A stretch of 64,000 nucleotides of DNA from Deltaproteobacteria bacterium (GTDB lineage Bacteria; Desulfobacterota; Desulfuromonadia; Geobacterales; Geobacteraceae), in contig JAJZUQ010000003.1 in the NCBI GenBank assembly GCA_021848385.1, positions 1 to 64,000 of the forward strand, given 5' to 3'. A model generated the notes under the pieces. That model did not search any database. It was not told the origin of the DNA and saw nothing but the letters and a program-made list of their open reading frames with translations. Numbering within the stretch: the stretch's first letter is position 1; every line of letters begins with the position of its first letter. Shown here piece by piece: positions 1 through 7,741 of this stretch. A program made the position numbers and the translations under genes.

Positions 1-126
1 GCCGACAACGGCGGGTTGGAAGAAAGCGCATGCTTTGTAGTGAAGAACATCGGAAAGCCGTGTGCGGGAAAACCGCACGCACGGTTTGATGAGGGGGGGC
101 AGGGTGAAACCTGTTCCCTACTCTAC
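1..126 (+). mobile_element. 3' end of a group IIC intron (domains V and VI)
   Basis: Positions 55-87 fold as a catalytic domain V: a 7-bp lower stem (55-61 with 81-87), a small bulge, a 6-bp upper stem (62-67 with 73-78) and a GAAAA loop. Domain VI follows at about 91-126, ending in the CCTACTCTAC tail typical of class C introns, with A120 the likely branch point. The intron would end near 126/127. Its 5' part and any maturase lie upstream of the window. No intron-encoded protein is visible here. Confidence 0.85.
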
Positions 127-196
127 CCGTAATTCCCGCAATCAATCACAGGTCACACTCCGCTCGCCGCTTCTGACGCCCTCCCACCCCCCATGG

Positions 197-215
197 GGCA
201 GGGAAACTCCCTGCC
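197..215. other. 7-bp perfect hairpin between intron and sucA promoter
   Basis: GGCAGGG at 197-203 pairs with CCCTGCC at 209-215 around a 5-nt loop. It is followed by a T/C-rich stretch but no real T-run, so it is at best a weak terminator. It sits just upstream of the sucA promoter. Confidence 0.4.
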
Positions 216-224
216 ATTCCTGTC

Positions 225-252
225 TTGTAACATCCCCTTACTCTGTTATAAT
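225..252 (+). promoter_or_regulatory. Probable sigma-70 promoter of sucA
   Basis: TTGTAA at 225-230 and a perfect TATAAT at 247-252 are separated by 16 bp. Transcription would start near 259, leaving a leader of about 70 nt before sucA. Inferred from consensus match only. Confidence 0.6.
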
Positions 253-331
253 CTTCATCTGGTCGCTCTTTCAGGACTCTCTTCCCATTACTACGAAAAG
301 CATGTGACATTGCGGGCAGGAGCATGGCGGC

Positions 332-3055
332 ATGAGCTTTATCGACAATATCAGTCCCGAATGGCTGGAGTCCCAATACCTGCGCTGGCGGGAAAACTCC
401 GAAGAGATGAGTCCCGAGTGGCAGGCTTTTTTCCGCGGCTTCGAACTGGGGGAGACTGCCCGGAGCCCCGTTGCCGGTGGTGAATGCCTCGATCCGGCCA
501 TGGCGCTCAAACAGTCGGGTGTTCAGTCACTCATCTACCGTTACCGTGATATCGGCCACCTCCTTGCCTGTACCGATCCCCTTTCCCCCTGCCGTATCGA
601 TCACCCGCTCCTCTCACTGTCCGCCTTCAACCTGGACGCAGCGGACCTGGATACCACCTTTTACGTCAGAAGGTTTAACTCTGCCGATCCTTCTGCAACA
701 GACAGCCCCCATGCTGCTACCTTGCGGGAAATCCTGTCGCTCATGCGGGAGACCTACTGCCGCTCCATTGGTGCCGAGTTCATGCATATCCAGGACCCGG
801 CCGAACGGCAGTGGTTCATAGACCGGATGGAGCCGGTGCGCAACCGGCCGACCCTCACCGCCGACGAGCGACTGGCTGTCCTCGGCAAGCTTCAGGAGGC
901 GGCCCTTTTCGAAGGGTTCCTCAACCGGAAGTTCATGGGGCAGACCCGCTTCTCCCTGGAAGGTGGAGAGACCCTCATCCCGGTGCTCGACGCCGCGGTC
1001 AACCATGCAGCCGGTGAAGGTGTTACCGACCTGATCGTCGGCATGCCCCACCGGGGGCGGCTCAGCGTCCTTGCCACCATTTTCCGCAAGCCCCTATCCG
1101 CCATGTTTGCCGAGTTTGCCGACAATCTGGAGCACAACCAGGTGGGGGAAGGGGATGTGAAGTACCACAAGGGGTTTTCCGTCGATGTGGAAACTGCCGG
1201 AGGGAAGAACATTCATCTCACTCTGGCGGCCAATCCGAGCCACCTGGAGGCGGTCAATCCGGTGGTGGAAGGCAAATGCCGGGCGCGTCAGGACCGTTAC
1301 GGGGATGGCCGGGGAGAGCGGGTCCTGCCGATTCTCATTCACGGTGATGCAGCCTTTGCCGGCCAGGGGATGGTTGCCGAAACCCTCAACCTTTCCCAAC
1401 TCGCGGGATACCGGACCGGTGGCACCCTGCATATCGTCGTCAACAACCAGATCGGCTTTACCACCCCGCCGGAAGCCGCCCGATCCAGCTACTATGCAAC
1501 CGACGCCGCCAAGATGATCATGGCTCCCATTCTCCATGTCCATGGCGAGGACCCGGAGGCGGCGGTTTTTGCCACCCGGCTCGCCCTCGACTACCGACAG
1601 GCCTTCAATCGGGACGTGGTGCTGGAAATCATCTGTTACCGGCGCTATGGCCACAACGAGGGGGACGAGCCCTATTTCACCCAGCCCCTCATGTACGGGA
1701 AGATCAAGGGGCGTCCTTCCGTGCATCTCATTTATGCCGATCTCCTGCGGGAGGCGGGTGTGGCGGAGGAACAGATTGCGGCACTCGCGGCCACCTATAC
1801 CGACCGCCTGGAGCAGGCCATCGGCAAGCAGGCCGCTGGTGCGGACCCGGGCTTTCAGGGAGAATGGAGCGGAGTGCAGCGGGAGTACACCCCTGCCAAG
1901 GTGGAGACCGGCGTGGTACGGGAGACCCTGGTGGACATGATGAATCTAATGACGGCCATTCCCGCCGGTTTTACCCCCCATCCCAAGGTGGCCGCCCTGC
2001 TCCAGCGACGGCGCGATGCGGTGACGGACGGGGAGGGGATCGACTGGGGGACCGGTGAGAGCCTGGCTTTCGCGAGTCTTCTCCGGGAGGGGCATTCCGT
2101 GAGGCTTTCCGGCCAGGATGTCCGGCGTGGAACTTTCAGCAGCCGTCACAGCGCCCTCATCGATATGGGGAGCGAGGAGTCGTGGATTCCCCTTTCCGCG
2201 GTGGCTGCCCAGGGAGCGGAGTTCATGGCCTTCGACAGCATGCTGTCGGAAAACGCGGTGCTCGGCTTCGAGTACGGCTATTCCCTGGAAACCCCGGCTG
2301 GTCTCACGATCTGGGAGGCCCAGTATGGGGACTTCGCCAACGGCGCCCAGGTGATCATCGACCAGTTCATTGCCAGCGGCGAGAGCAAATGGGACAGGGT
2401 GAGCGGCCTCGTCATGCTCCTCCCCCACGGCCATGAGGGGCAGGGGGCGGAGCACTCCAGTGCCAGAATCGAGCGCTTTCTCCAGCTCTGTGGCGAGGCT
2501 AACCTGCAGGTGGCCTATCCATCCACCCCCGCCCAGTATTTTCACCTGCTGCGACGACAGGTTCTGCAGCCGTTCCGCAAGCCGCTCATTGTCTTCACCC
2601 CCAAGAGCCTTCTGCGCCATAAGCTCTGTGTCTCCTCGCTTGCTGACTTCACGGAGGGATGGTTCCACGAGGTCATTCCCGGCTCCGCCCCCCCCGACAA
2701 GGTCTCGACGGTGCTCTTATGCACCGGCAAAATATACTTCGAGCTGCAGGAACGGAAAACCCGCGACGGCAGGGATGATGTGACACTGGTGCGGATCGAG
2801 CAGCTCTACCCCCTCCGGACCGATCTCATTCGGGAGGCCCTGGTTCCGTTCCGGGGGAGGGCCGGTTTCCGCTGGGTCCAGGAAGAACCGTGCAACATGG
2901 GGGCCTGGGGGTTCATCCGGCCGCACCTTGCTGAAATCCTGGGGGCGGAGCCGACGTACATCGGGCGGCCCGACGCTGCTGCCCCGGCGGTCGGTTCCCA
3001 TCGGGAGCATATGGTGGAGCAGGAAAGAGTTATCGCGGCGGCGTTTCAGTTGTGA
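332..3055 (+). CDS. sucA: 2-oxoglutarate dehydrogenase E1 component
   Basis: The 907-residue protein is the thiamine-diphosphate E1 subunit of the 2-oxoglutarate dehydrogenase complex, decarboxylating 2-oxoglutarate and passing the succinyl group to the E2 lipoyl arm. The N-terminus (MSFIDNISPEWLESQY) is the family's E2-binding peptide. HGDAAFAGQGMVAETLN, about residue 340, and the following NNQIGF belong to the ThDP/Mg site, and RRYGHNEGDEP is also family-typical. Length fits OGDH E1 (about 900-930). The ATG at 332 has AGGAG 9 nt upstream. An ATG at 324 is closed after three codons. It heads a sucA-sucB-(Sel1)-lpd arrangement supplying all three complex subunits. Confidence 0.97.
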   Translation: MSFIDNISPEWLESQYLRWRENSEEMSPEWQAFFRGFELGETARSPVAGGECLDPAMALKQSGVQSLIYRYRDIGHLLACTDPLSPCRIDHPLLSLSAFNLDAADLDTTFYVRRFNSADPSATDSPHAATLREILSLMRETYCRSIGAEFMHIQDPAERQWFIDRMEPVRNRPTLTADERLAVLGKLQEAALFEGFLNRKFMGQTRFSLEGGETLIPVLDAAVNHAAGEGVTDLIVGMPHRGRLSVLATIFRKPLSAMFAEFADNLEHNQVGEGDVKYHKGFSVDVETAGGKNIHLTLAANPSHLEAVNPVVEGKCRARQDRYGDGRGERVLPILIHGDAAFAGQGMVAETLNLSQLAGYRTGGTLHIVVNNQIGFTTPPEAARSSYYATDAAKMIMAPILHVHGEDPEAAVFATRLALDYRQAFNRDVVLEIICYRRYGHNEGDEPYFTQPLMYGKIKGRPSVHLIYADLLREAGVAEEQIAALAATYTDRLEQAIGKQAAGADPGFQGEWSGVQREYTPAKVETGVVRETLVDMMNLMTAIPAGFTPHPKVAALLQRRRDAVTDGEGIDWGTGESLAFASLLREGHSVRLSGQDVRRGTFSSRHSALIDMGSEESWIPLSAVAAQGAEFMAFDSMLSENAVLGFEYGYSLETPAGLTIWEAQYGDFANGAQVIIDQFIASGESKWDRVSGLVMLLPHGHEGQGAEHSSARIERFLQLCGEANLQVAYPSTPAQYFHLLRRQVLQPFRKPLIVFTPKSLLRHKLCVSSLADFTEGWFHEVIPGSAPPDKVSTVLLCTGKIYFELQERKTRDGRDDVTLVRIEQLYPLRTDLIREALVPFRGRAGFRWVQEEPCNMGAWGFIRPHLAEILGAEPTYIGRPDAAAPAVGSHREHMVEQERVIAAAFQL

Positions 3056-3065
3056 AAATCTGATC

Positions 3066-3169
3066 TAACAGGGATATTCAGGACAATCAGGATAATGGCA
3101 AAATCTTCAAAGGCTTTTACCGTTGAGTCCTAAAGACTTTAATCCTGAAAATCCTGAGTATCCCTGTTA
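3066..3169. repeat. Intergenic inverted repeat of the AGGATNNNCAGGAT family
   Basis: The left arm at 3066-3094 and the right arm at 3141-3169 are reverse complements at about 25 of 28 positions (core TAACAGGGATA..TCAGGA). It fills the sucA-sucB gap and could fold in RNA. A related element precedes lipB at 13955-14060. Confidence 0.75.
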
Positions 3170-3193
3170 ATTAATGTATTCAGGAGTTTTACC

Positions 3194-4453
3194 ATGGAAA
3201 TCACAGTTCCCGCGGTAGGCGAATCGGTTACCGAGGCGCTGATTGCCAAATGGCACAAAATCGATGGTGAGCAGGTTGAGAGGGACGAGCCAGTCTGCGA
3301 GATCGAGACAGACAAGATCACCATGGAGATCAACGCCGAGGCGGCCGGAATCCTGAACATACTGGTCCCTGAAGGGGCAACGGTTGCCATAGGGACGGTG
3401 ATCGGCGTCATTAAGGAGGGTGCATCACAGAAGGAGGCCCCCACACCGTTGCGCCGGGAAGTGCCGGTGTCGGCCGCTGCAGGTCCGGTTCCTCTCCCTT
3501 CTCCGGCGGTGCGCAAAATGGCGCAGGAGAAGGGACTCAATCCGGAAACTATCCAGGGAACCGGCCGGGGGGGACGGGTTACGGTGGATGACCTGTTGAA
3601 TGCGGAAACCCGGGACCCGGACCCAGACAGCGGGCCTGAAGGACCGGGGACCGGTGAAAAGCCTGCTTCTCCTGTTACCCAGCCGATTTTACCAGGGTTT
3701 TCGATTGCCGGTCCTTCAACCCCGCAGTCCGGGTCCCGATCCACGGTCTCCGAAGAACGCATCACCCGCACCCCCATGACCCCCATCAGACGGCGGATCG
3801 CCGAGCGGCTCCTGGCGGCACGACAGCAGACCGCCATGCTCACTACCTTCAACGAGGCGGATATGGGGGCCATCATCGACCTGCGGAAGAAGCACAACGA
3901 GCACTTTCAAAAAAAATTCGGCGTGAAGCTCGGCTTCATGTCGTTCTTCGTCAAGGCCTGCGTGGAGGCGCTCAAGGAGTATCCGATGGTCAACTCACGC
4001 ATCGACGGCAGTGACATCGTTACCCATAATTTCCATGACATCGGCATTGCGGTCAGTGGTGAGAAGGGGCTCGTGGTGCCGGTGCTGCGTGACGCCGACC
4101 GGCTCCATTTCGCCGATATCGAGAAGGGGATCGCCACCTATGCCGAGAAGGTCCGGAGCAACAGGCTGGAGCTGACCGACCTGGAGGGGGGGACCTTTAC
4201 CATCAGCAACGGCGGCATCTACGGTTCGCTCCTCTCTACCCCCATTATCAATCCCCCCCAGAGCGGCGTGCTCGGGATGCATGCCATACAGGACCGTCCG
4301 GTGGCACGGGACGGCAAGGTGGTTATCCGTCCCATGATGTATCTCGCCCTCTCTTACGACCACCGGATCATAGACGGCCGAGAGGCGGTGGGGTTCCTGA
4401 AGAAAGTGAAGGAGTACGTGGAAGAGCCTGAAGAGATACTGCTGGAGGGGTAG
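3194..4453 (+). CDS. sucB: Dihydrolipoyllysine-residue succinyltransferase (E2)
   Basis: E2 core of the 2-oxoglutarate dehydrogenase complex, 419 aa. An N-terminal lipoyl domain carries the lipoylation Lys41 in ETDKITME. The peripheral-subunit-binding domain ([12 protein letters not shown]..) is at about 98-135. The catalytic acyltransferase domain ends with HRIIDG, where His390 and Asp394 are the expected catalytic pair. The linker at about residues 138-185 is unusual: it is encoded by an imperfect palindrome (3612-3737) and reads as a Pro/Gly/Asp/Ser-rich stretch. The ATG follows CAGGAG by 8 nt. It partners sucA upstream and the lpd E3 downstream. Confidence 0.96.
   Translation: MEITVPAVGESVTEALIAKWHKIDGEQVERDEPVCEIETDKITMEINAEAAGILNILVPEGATVAIGTVIGVIKEGASQKEAPTPLRREVPVSAAAGPVPLPSPAVRKMAQEKGLNPETIQGTGRGGRVTVDDLLNAETRDPDPDSGPEGPGTGEKPASPVTQPILPGFSIAGPSTPQSGSRSTVSEERITRTPMTPIRRRIAERLLAARQQTAMLTTFNEADMGAIIDLRKKHNEHFQKKFGVKLGFMSFFVKACVEALKEYPMVNSRIDGSDIVTHNFHDIGIAVSGEKGLVVPVLRDADRLHFADIEKGIATYAEKVRSNRLELTDLEGGTFTISNGGIYGSLLSTPIINPPQSGVLGMHAIQDRPVARDGKVVIRPMMYLALSYDHRIIDGREAVGFLKKVKEYVEEPEEILLEG
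3612..3737. repeat. Imperfect palindromic element inside sucB linker
   Basis: The left arm begins GGGACCCGGAC at 3612 and contains TGAAGGACCGG. The right arm at 3708-3737 contains the reverse complements CCGGTCCTTCA and GTCCGGGTCCC in mirrored order. The element is read through in frame in the flexible linker between the E3-binding and catalytic domains. Confidence 0.65.
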
Positions 4454-4461
4454 GAGAGGTC

Positions 4462-5673
4462 ATGGGAAAATGGTTCCGGCTGCATCTCGTTGCAGGGGTT
4501 GCGGCAGTGATGCTGATATCGGTGGTGTCGCCAGTTACGGCGGACGATTTCGCCGGCAGGTCGGCGTACCGGATGGGGAACTACGACCTGGCCCGGACAG
4601 AGTTCGGGGCCGAAGCGACATCGGTTTCCCGGTTCTTCCTGGCGCTCATGGACCTTCGCGGTGAAGGGGGGCGGCGGGACCTTCCCCGGGGGATGGAACT
4701 TCTTCGCCAGTCCGCCGACGAGAAGTATTTTGCCGCCGAATACCTGCTGGGAACCCGGTATCTCTACGGGGTAGAAATGCCCGCCGACCGGCCGAAGGCA
4801 AAAAAGCTGCTTGCTGCCGCGGCTGCACAGCGTGACTACCGGGCGGTTGCCCTTATGGACATCCTTGGCCGGGGTAGTCGTGGCGAAAAGCAGGACATGA
4901 AAAGGGTCGTAGCAGCTGTGCGGAAGGCTGCCTCGCGCGGGAATGCCGCGGCCCGGAATACCCTCGGATTCATGTATCTGATCGGCGACGGCGTGCCAAA
5001 GGCTCCTGCCCAGGAAATCCGCTGGTACCGGGCTGCAGCGGCGGCGGGTGACTCCCGCGCAAGTTTCATGCTCTCCCTCATGTATTTCCATGGTGACGGT
5101 GTTCCCCGCAACCAGGCTGAGGCGGCGCGTCTCATGCGGATTGCCGCGGAGCGGGGGGGAGCCCGGTCCGAGTTCTTCCTCGGGACCTTCTATTACCATG
5201 GCACCGGAATTCCCCAGGACAAGGCGCAGGCGGCTTTCTGGATCGGCAAGGCGGCGGAAAAGGGATACGAAGAAGCCGAGTACGCCTATGGCATGATGCT
5301 TCTCGCCGGCGACGGAGTGACGGTCGATAAGACCAGGGCGGTAGATTGGCTCGTGAAGGCCGCCAAGCAGGGAAACACCGGGGCACAGGCGGTGCTCAGG
5401 GAACTCGTGGCCCTTCGGACCAAGGCAGCGGGCGCTCCGGCAATTGACTTGAGCATGCCCCGCAAAGAGGGTGAGCTGTATGACACGGGAGTTGGCGGCA
5501 CGTATCTTCAGGGGAAAGGGGTCGTGCTGGACCAGGGGGATTACAGCCTCAAATTTTCCCTTCCCGATCTCACCGACGCCTATGCTCCCCCTCCCGCTCC
5601 CGGCGCGCCATCCGATCTGAAAACCAGGCTCCAGGGGGGGAAGTTCGAGATCATTTTCCGGACGGGGAAGTGA
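4462..5673 (+). CDS. Secreted Sel1-like repeat protein
   Basis: 403 aa with an N-terminal signal peptide (hydrophobic core around residues 9-24, cleavage near VTADD). Seven or so Sel1/TPR-like repeats follow, recognisable by recurring G-x-G-V-x-x-[D/N]-x-x-x-A-x-x-W/L motifs such as GDGVPRNQAEAARLM and GTGIPQDKAQAAFWI. Such solenoids act as periplasmic protein-protein scaffolds. The C-terminal ~70 residues are unrelated and proline-rich. It starts 8 nt after the sucB stop, so it is probably co-transcribed, but no biochemical link to the dehydrogenase is apparent. Confidence 0.85.
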   Translation: MGKWFRLHLVAGVAAVMLISVVSPVTADDFAGRSAYRMGNYDLARTEFGAEATSVSRFFLALMDLRGEGGRRDLPRGMELLRQSADEKYFAAEYLLGTRYLYGVEMPADRPKAKKLLAAAAAQRDYRAVALMDILGRGSRGEKQDMKRVVAAVRKAASRGNAAARNTLGFMYLIGDGVPKAPAQEIRWYRAAAAAGDSRASFMLSLMYFHGDGVPRNQAEAARLMRIAAERGGARSEFFLGTFYYHGTGIPQDKAQAAFWIGKAAEKGYEEAEYAYGMMLLAGDGVTVDKTRAVDWLVKAAKQGNTGAQAVLRELVALRTKAAGAPAIDLSMPRKEGELYDTGVGGTYLQGKGVVLDQGDYSLKFSLPDLTDAYAPPPAPGAPSDLKTRLQGGKFEIIFRTGK

Positions 5674-5807
5674 TGGTGCGTTGATGTCGTAAGTGTCTGT
5701 GGAAGTGGGGGTGCTTTTTTGCGGGACTCTTTTTCCCAGGAGAGCCCCCGACCCCGACTTTGGGTACATGATTCAATGAGCAAAAGGTTTAAGGAGGTCT
5801 TGGCGCT

Positions 5808-7247
5808 ATGTCCGAACAAGTATATGACCTGATCGTTATCGGTGGCGGGCCGGGGGGATATGTTGCCGCCATCCGCGCTGCTCAGCTGGGTATGGGGGTC
5901 GCAGTTGTGGAACGGCGGGAACGTCTCGGCGGGGTCTGCCTCAACGAGGGGTGCATCCCGAGCAAGGCTCTCCTCGATTCGTCGGAGCTGTTCGCCCAGG
6001 CGCGGGACAGGTTTGCCGGCCACGGCATTGAAATACCCGCCCCCATCCTGAACCTCTCCCGTATGCTGGCCCGCAAGGATGAGGTAGTGACCAAACTGAC
6101 GGACGGGATAGCCTTCCTGTTCAAGAAGAACAAGATCACCCTCTTAACCGGCACCGCCAGGCTGGCGGGAAAAGAGGGGGCGATGCAGCGGGTTGAGATC
6201 GATCCCCGACGGGACTCGGGACCCGGGACCCGGGACCCGGGAAAACAGATCATCTGTGGCAAAAGGGTCCTTCTTGCCACGGGGAGCGAACCGGCAGGCC
6301 TTCCCGGTCTTCCCCTGGATGGCGAACTGGTGGTCTGTTCCCGGGAGGCGCTTGCCTTTGACCGGGTGCCGGAGCACCTGCTGGTGGTGGGTGGCGGGTA
6401 TATCGGCCTGGAGCTGGGATCGGTCTGGCGACGGCTGGGTGCAAAAGTTACGGTGGTTGAGGTGCTCCCCCAGGTCCTGCCGAACATGGACCGGCAGGTC
6501 GCCGACACCCTCGTTCGCTCCCTTAAGAAACAGGGGATTGTCTTCCGGCTTGAGACCCGGGTAACTGAGGTGGACCGTCGTGATGGCAAGGCGATGGTGA
6601 CCCTGAAGGGGGGAGAATCCATCGAGCTGCTGGAGTGTGACAAGATCCTCGTGGCGGCCGGCCGGCATCCCCTCACCGCCGGCCTCGGGCTTGAGGAATC
6701 AGGCGTGGGCCTCGAAACGGGAGGCAGGATCGGGGTGAACGGCGACTACGAGACCTCCGTGCCGGGCGTTTTCGCCATTGGCGACCTGATACACGGGCCG
6801 ATGCTGGCCCACAAGGCAATGGAAGAAGGGGTGGTGTTCGCCGAGCGCCAGACGGGACAGGCTTCCCAGGTTGACTACGAATTCATCCCCGGTATCATTT
6901 ATACTTGGCCCGAGGTGGCGTCGGTGGGGAAGACCGAGGAAGAGCTCAATCGTGATGCCATTCCCTACGCGGCGGGGCGCTTTCCCTTCTCGGCCAATGG
7001 CCGTGCCCGCTGCATGGATGAAATGGAGGGTTTCGTCAAGATTCTCGCCCACCAGTCAACCGGCCGGGTGCTCGGTGTGCACATCATCGGCCCGCGGGCC
7101 TCGGATATGATCGCCGAGGCGGTAACGGTCATGACCTACGGCGGCAGCGCCCAGGACGTGGCCATGACCTTCCATGCCCATCCGACATTGTCGGAGGTGA
7201 TGAAGGAGGCGGCTCTGGATGTAAACAAGGCGGCCATCCACGCTTGA
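5808..7247 (+). CDS. lpd: Dihydrolipoyl dehydrogenase (E3)
   Basis: 479-aa FAD/NAD flavoprotein that reoxidises dihydrolipoamide of the 2-oxoglutarate and pyruvate dehydrogenase complexes. Visible are the FAD-binding GGGPGGYVAA, the redox disulfide Cys44/Cys49 in GGVCLNEGCIPSK, the second dinucleotide motif VVGGGYIGLELG, and the C-terminal His458-x4-Glu463 (HPTLSE). A Gly/Pro/Asp/Arg insert at about residues 134-145 is encoded by a GGGACYC heptamer repeat. The start has a strong AAGGAGG. It lies between the sucAB and pdhABC genes and could serve both complexes. Confidence 0.96.
   Translation: MSEQVYDLIVIGGGPGGYVAAIRAAQLGMGVAVVERRERLGGVCLNEGCIPSKALLDSSELFAQARDRFAGHGIEIPAPILNLSRMLARKDEVVTKLTDGIAFLFKKNKITLLTGTARLAGKEGAMQRVEIDPRRDSGPGTRDPGKQIICGKRVLLATGSEPAGLPGLPLDGELVVCSREALAFDRVPEHLLVVGGGYIGLELGSVWRRLGAKVTVVEVLPQVLPNMDRQVADTLVRSLKKQGIVFRLETRVTEVDRRDGKAMVTLKGGESIELLECDKILVAAGRHPLTAGLGLEESGVGLETGGRIGVNGDYETSVPGVFAIGDLIHGPMLAHKAMEEGVVFAERQTGQASQVDYEFIPGIIYTWPEVASVGKTEEELNRDAIPYAAGRFPFSANGRARCMDEMEGFVKILAHQSTGRVLGVHIIGPRASDMIAEAVTVMTYGGSAQDVAMTFHAHPTLSEVMKEAALDVNKAAIHA
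6211..6238. repeat. Four tandem heptamers (GGGACYC) inside lpd
   Basis: GGGACTC followed by three GGGACCC units at 6211-6238. The unit is not a multiple of three, so gain or loss of one copy would shift the lpd frame. The neighbouring sucB linker element shares the GGGACCC core. Confidence 0.8.
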
Positions 7248-7257
7248 TTGAAAACAT

Positions 7258-7729
7258 TTGAACCGCAAAGTCGCAAAGAACGCAAAGAAAATACGATGGA
7301 AGGTTGCCCGGAAATGAGTATTGAAGTTGTGGGAAATAAAATTCTGGGAGCTGCAATCAAAGTCCACAGGGCGTTAGGGCCGGGGTTACTGGAATCTTCG
7401 TATCAGAGATGTCTTGAATATGAGCTTCGCAGTATGGGATTGAAAGCTGAAAGTGAAGTTTTATTGCCAGTTGTTTATGGGGAAGTCAAAATTGATGCTG
7501 GATATCGTATTGACATGCTTGTGGAAGATAGCGTGATTATAGAAAACAAAACGGTTGAAAAGCTCCTGCCAATTCATGAAGCCCAGCTTCTTACATATCT
7601 GAAAATGAAAGATTGCAGGCTTGGATATCTGCTGAATTGGAATGTGCCGGTCATGAAAGAAGGAATAAAAAGGATTGTAAACAATCTGTAGGATTATTCT
7701 TTGCGTCCTTTGCGTCTTTGCGGTTTGAA
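7258..7729 (+). mobile_element. Putative cassette: GxxExxY gene between terminal inverted repeats
   Basis: Arms at 7258-7289 and 7697-7729 are reverse complements at about 28 of 32 positions, built from CGCAAAG iterations. They enclose only the GxxExxY gene and separate lpd from aconitase. No transposase is present. Non-autonomous mobility is an inference from structure. Confidence 0.5.
7314..7691 (+). CDS. GxxExxY family protein (PD-(D/E)XK-like)
   Basis: About 125 aa from the ATG at 7314, which has a GAAGG a little upstream. An upstream in-frame ATG at 7248 would translate the inverted-repeat arm and is less likely. The motif G-P-G-L-L-E-S-S-Y near residue 25 is the signature of the GxxExxY family (PF13366). 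DMLVEDSVIIENKT matches the PD-(D/E)XK-like core (D..E-x-K). The function is unproven; nuclease-like activity is only suggested by the fold. It looks AT-richer than its neighbours and is enclosed by inverted repeats, consistent with transfer. Confidence 0.8.
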   Translation: MSIEVVGNKILGAAIKVHRALGPGLLESSYQRCLEYELRSMGLKAESEVLLPVVYGEVKIDAGYRIDMLVEDSVIIENKTVEKLLPIHEAQLLTYLKMKDCRLGYLLNWNVPVMKEGIKRIVNNL

Positions 7730-7741
7730 GGGAGACTGATT

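Noticed and set aside
7697-7729. TTTGCGTC repeats recalling the GACGCAAAG core of GEMM c-di-GMP riboswitches
   Set aside because: They are simple iterations in an inverted-repeat arm, without the GEMM P1/P2 helices or tetraloop-receptor. Regions before the cytochrome genes at 22543, 27691 and 32935 show no GEMM core either.
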